Part shown: piece after piece, positions 5,517-6,783 of the stretch
Layout: every line of letters begins with the position of its first letter
Position numbering within the stretch: position 1 is the stretch's first letter
DNA from: Hyphomicrobiales bacterium
Lineage (GTDB): Bacteria; Pseudomonadota; Alphaproteobacteria; Rhizobiales; Rhizobiaceae
Direction of reading: 5' to 3'
NCBI GenBank assembly: GCA_011087745.1
Contig: JAALLB010000099.1
Location: forward strand, 1 to 6,783
Length of the DNA: 6,783 nt
Notes under the pieces: model-generated
Seen by the model: only the letters and a program-made list of their open reading frames with translations
What the model was told of the DNA's origin: nothing
Database searches by the model: none
Made by a program: the position numbers and the translations under genes

Positions 5517-6740
5517 TTAAAAACGCTTGGCCAGTGCACTGCTCGGGAAACAGGTTGGTTGCAAGCCATTCTTTTGTTGCCAATCACCAATAGAGCGTCG
5601 CGTTTTAAACCCGGCAAGCCCATCTGCGCCGCCCACATCATAACCCTGTTTAATAAGCACATTCTGCATTTTCATCACATTACCGCGTTTTAAACCGGAT
5701 ACTTTTTTCCAGCCAGCCTGGAAGGGATTGTTTGAAAACTGAATACGATCGGCAACATTTCCCACGAACAGCGCATAAAGATCTGAATTGTTATATTTCT
5801 TGATCACATAGAAATTCGGAGTGGCAATGAAAACGGGTCCCGAACGTCCAGCGGGCATAAGGATTGCACCTTTTTTTGATAATTCCTTTGCCGGAAAAGC
5901 TTTTCCAGAAATTCGGGTAACACCCGCCTGTGCCCATGCGGAAATCTTCCGCATTTGATCAGGGCCCTCCAAAGCGCAGGAAATAGTGTTTGGGATTCGT
6001 GCTTCAAATCCCCAGTCACGTCCTGTTTGCCAGCCGTATTTCTTTAGATAATTTGCAATGGATGCCAGTGTGTCACCGGTAGATCCCCAGATATTGCGTT
6101 TGCCATCGCCATCAAAATCAACCGCGTATTCAAGATAAGAAGAGGGTAGAAACTGTGGTTGACCCATCGCGCCTGCCCAGGAACTTTTCATCTGCGAGGG
6201 AGACGCATAGCTCTTATCGACGATTATCAGAGCAGCCAGGGTTTCTTTGCGGAAAAGTTCTTTGCGTGTCGACATAAATGCTTTGGTCGCCAACACGCGA
6301 AATGCGTTATGCGGAATGCTGGCGCGCCCAAAAGCTGATTCCCGGCCCTAAATCGCCAGAAGAATTCTTCCTGGAACACCGTATTTCTTTTCAATACGCT
6401 CAAGCAGTCGCTTATGTTTCTTCGCAAGTTTTCTGCCAGAGCTAACGACAGAATTCACATTGTTAGGATTAAAATACCGGGCTGGAGATTTAAACTCGGT
6501 TTGAACCTGTTTGCGCTCAGGCTTGGCCTTTGTTCCAGGTGGAACAAGGTCTGGCAACTTCCAGTTCAAGGTGACGCCTTTAAATGCATTTTTGAAATTT
6601 CGTTTGGAGACACCATTACGTTTTGCTTCCGGCCAAAGATCATTTTGGAGCCAGGCCTGAAATTGTGCTTCCACCTTTTGGGTGTTTTGAGCATAACCAG
6701 GGGTTGAAATCAGTAATGCAAAAACGAGTGATATACCCAT
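5517..6740 (-). pseudogene. Lytic murein transglycosylase (MltB-like, SLT_2 plus peptidoglycan-binding domain) with an in-frame amber codon
   Basis: The intact enzyme cleaves peptidoglycan glycan strands to 1,6-anhydromuropeptides in the periplasm. Read in one frame, it spans 407 codons, normal for this MltB-like family. It has a hydrophobic signal segment (about 2-17, cleavage near GYA|Q at 15-18), the catalytic SLT_2 domain (about 22-330) and a C-terminal PG_binding_1 domain (about 348-407). In the catalytic core, GVPGRILLAI is followed by a TAG at codon 131 (complement of 6348-6350), then GRESAFG with catalytic Glu134. The family normally has Trp at 131, so a TGG-to-TAG change is the simplest reading. 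SWAGAMGQPQF (187-197) and DFDGDGKRNIW (208-218) are intact downstream. The amber stop would leave a 130-residue fragment without the active site. The ATG has GGAG 4 nt upstream, but the frame stays open to the window end and the true start may lie beyond it. It converges on csp. Confidence 0.88.
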
Positions 6741-6783
6741 CCTACTCCAAAACCCGAATGTTTTGGTGTGATATGATACGAAA

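Noticed and set aside
6348..6350. TAG recoded as an amino acid genome-wide
   Set aside because: dut and coaBC both end at TAG exactly where their families end, so TAG is an ordinary stop here.
6414..6707. Plus-strand open frame of 97 codons
   Set aside because: Antisense to the transglycosylase 5' half, with no ribosome site or known motif.

Overview
The window looks like a piece of a moderately AT-rich alphaproteobacterial chromosome, most likely Hyphomicrobiales (Rhizobiales). This rests on the protein style of the CoaBC, D-glycerate dehydrogenase, SH3 and cold-shock products, which I recognise from memory of rhizobial families. No RNA gene, CRISPR array, insertion sequence or phage gene is visible. 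It reads as a housekeeping region rather than a mobile island.

Layout. At 56-604 (-) is an exported SH3-domain protein. It is divergent from a two-gene plus-strand unit: a broken D-glycerate/2-hydroxyacid dehydrogenase (gyaR-like, 751-1623) and a PfkB-family kinase (1639-2673). That unit converges, with a 4-nt stop-codon overlap, on a minus-strand cluster: coaBC (4990 to 3569), a VOC/glyoxalase-fold gene with a frameshift (3518 to 3116), then dut (3119 to 2670). A 249-nt divergent spacer (4991-5239) rich in inverted repeats separates coaBC from a cold-shock gene (5240-5449), which has a clear terminator at 5476-5499. Converging on it is a lytic murein transglycosylase gene (6740 to 5517) interrupted by one amber codon.

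Themes. CoaBC (coenzyme A synthesis), dUTPase (nucleotide-pool sanitation) and the cold-shock protein are intact. Three other genes of eight are damaged in different ways: gyaR has a deletion of about 130 nt removing the NAD-binding loop plus a 1-nt insertion, the VOC gene has a 1-nt insertion, and the transglycosylase has a TGG-to-TAG change two codons before its catalytic Glu. This may mean early genome decay in a host-restricted or low-population lineage, or partly sequence/assembly error; raw reads would decide.

Most novel-looking items: a FitA-like ribbon-helix-helix DNA-binding domain fused in frame to the N-terminus of CoaBC, with a possible internal TTG start that would give ordinary CoaBC; and, directly upstream of it, a perfect 7+1+7 palindrome that contains candidate -35 elements for both divergent genes, abutting a perfect 11-bp stem.
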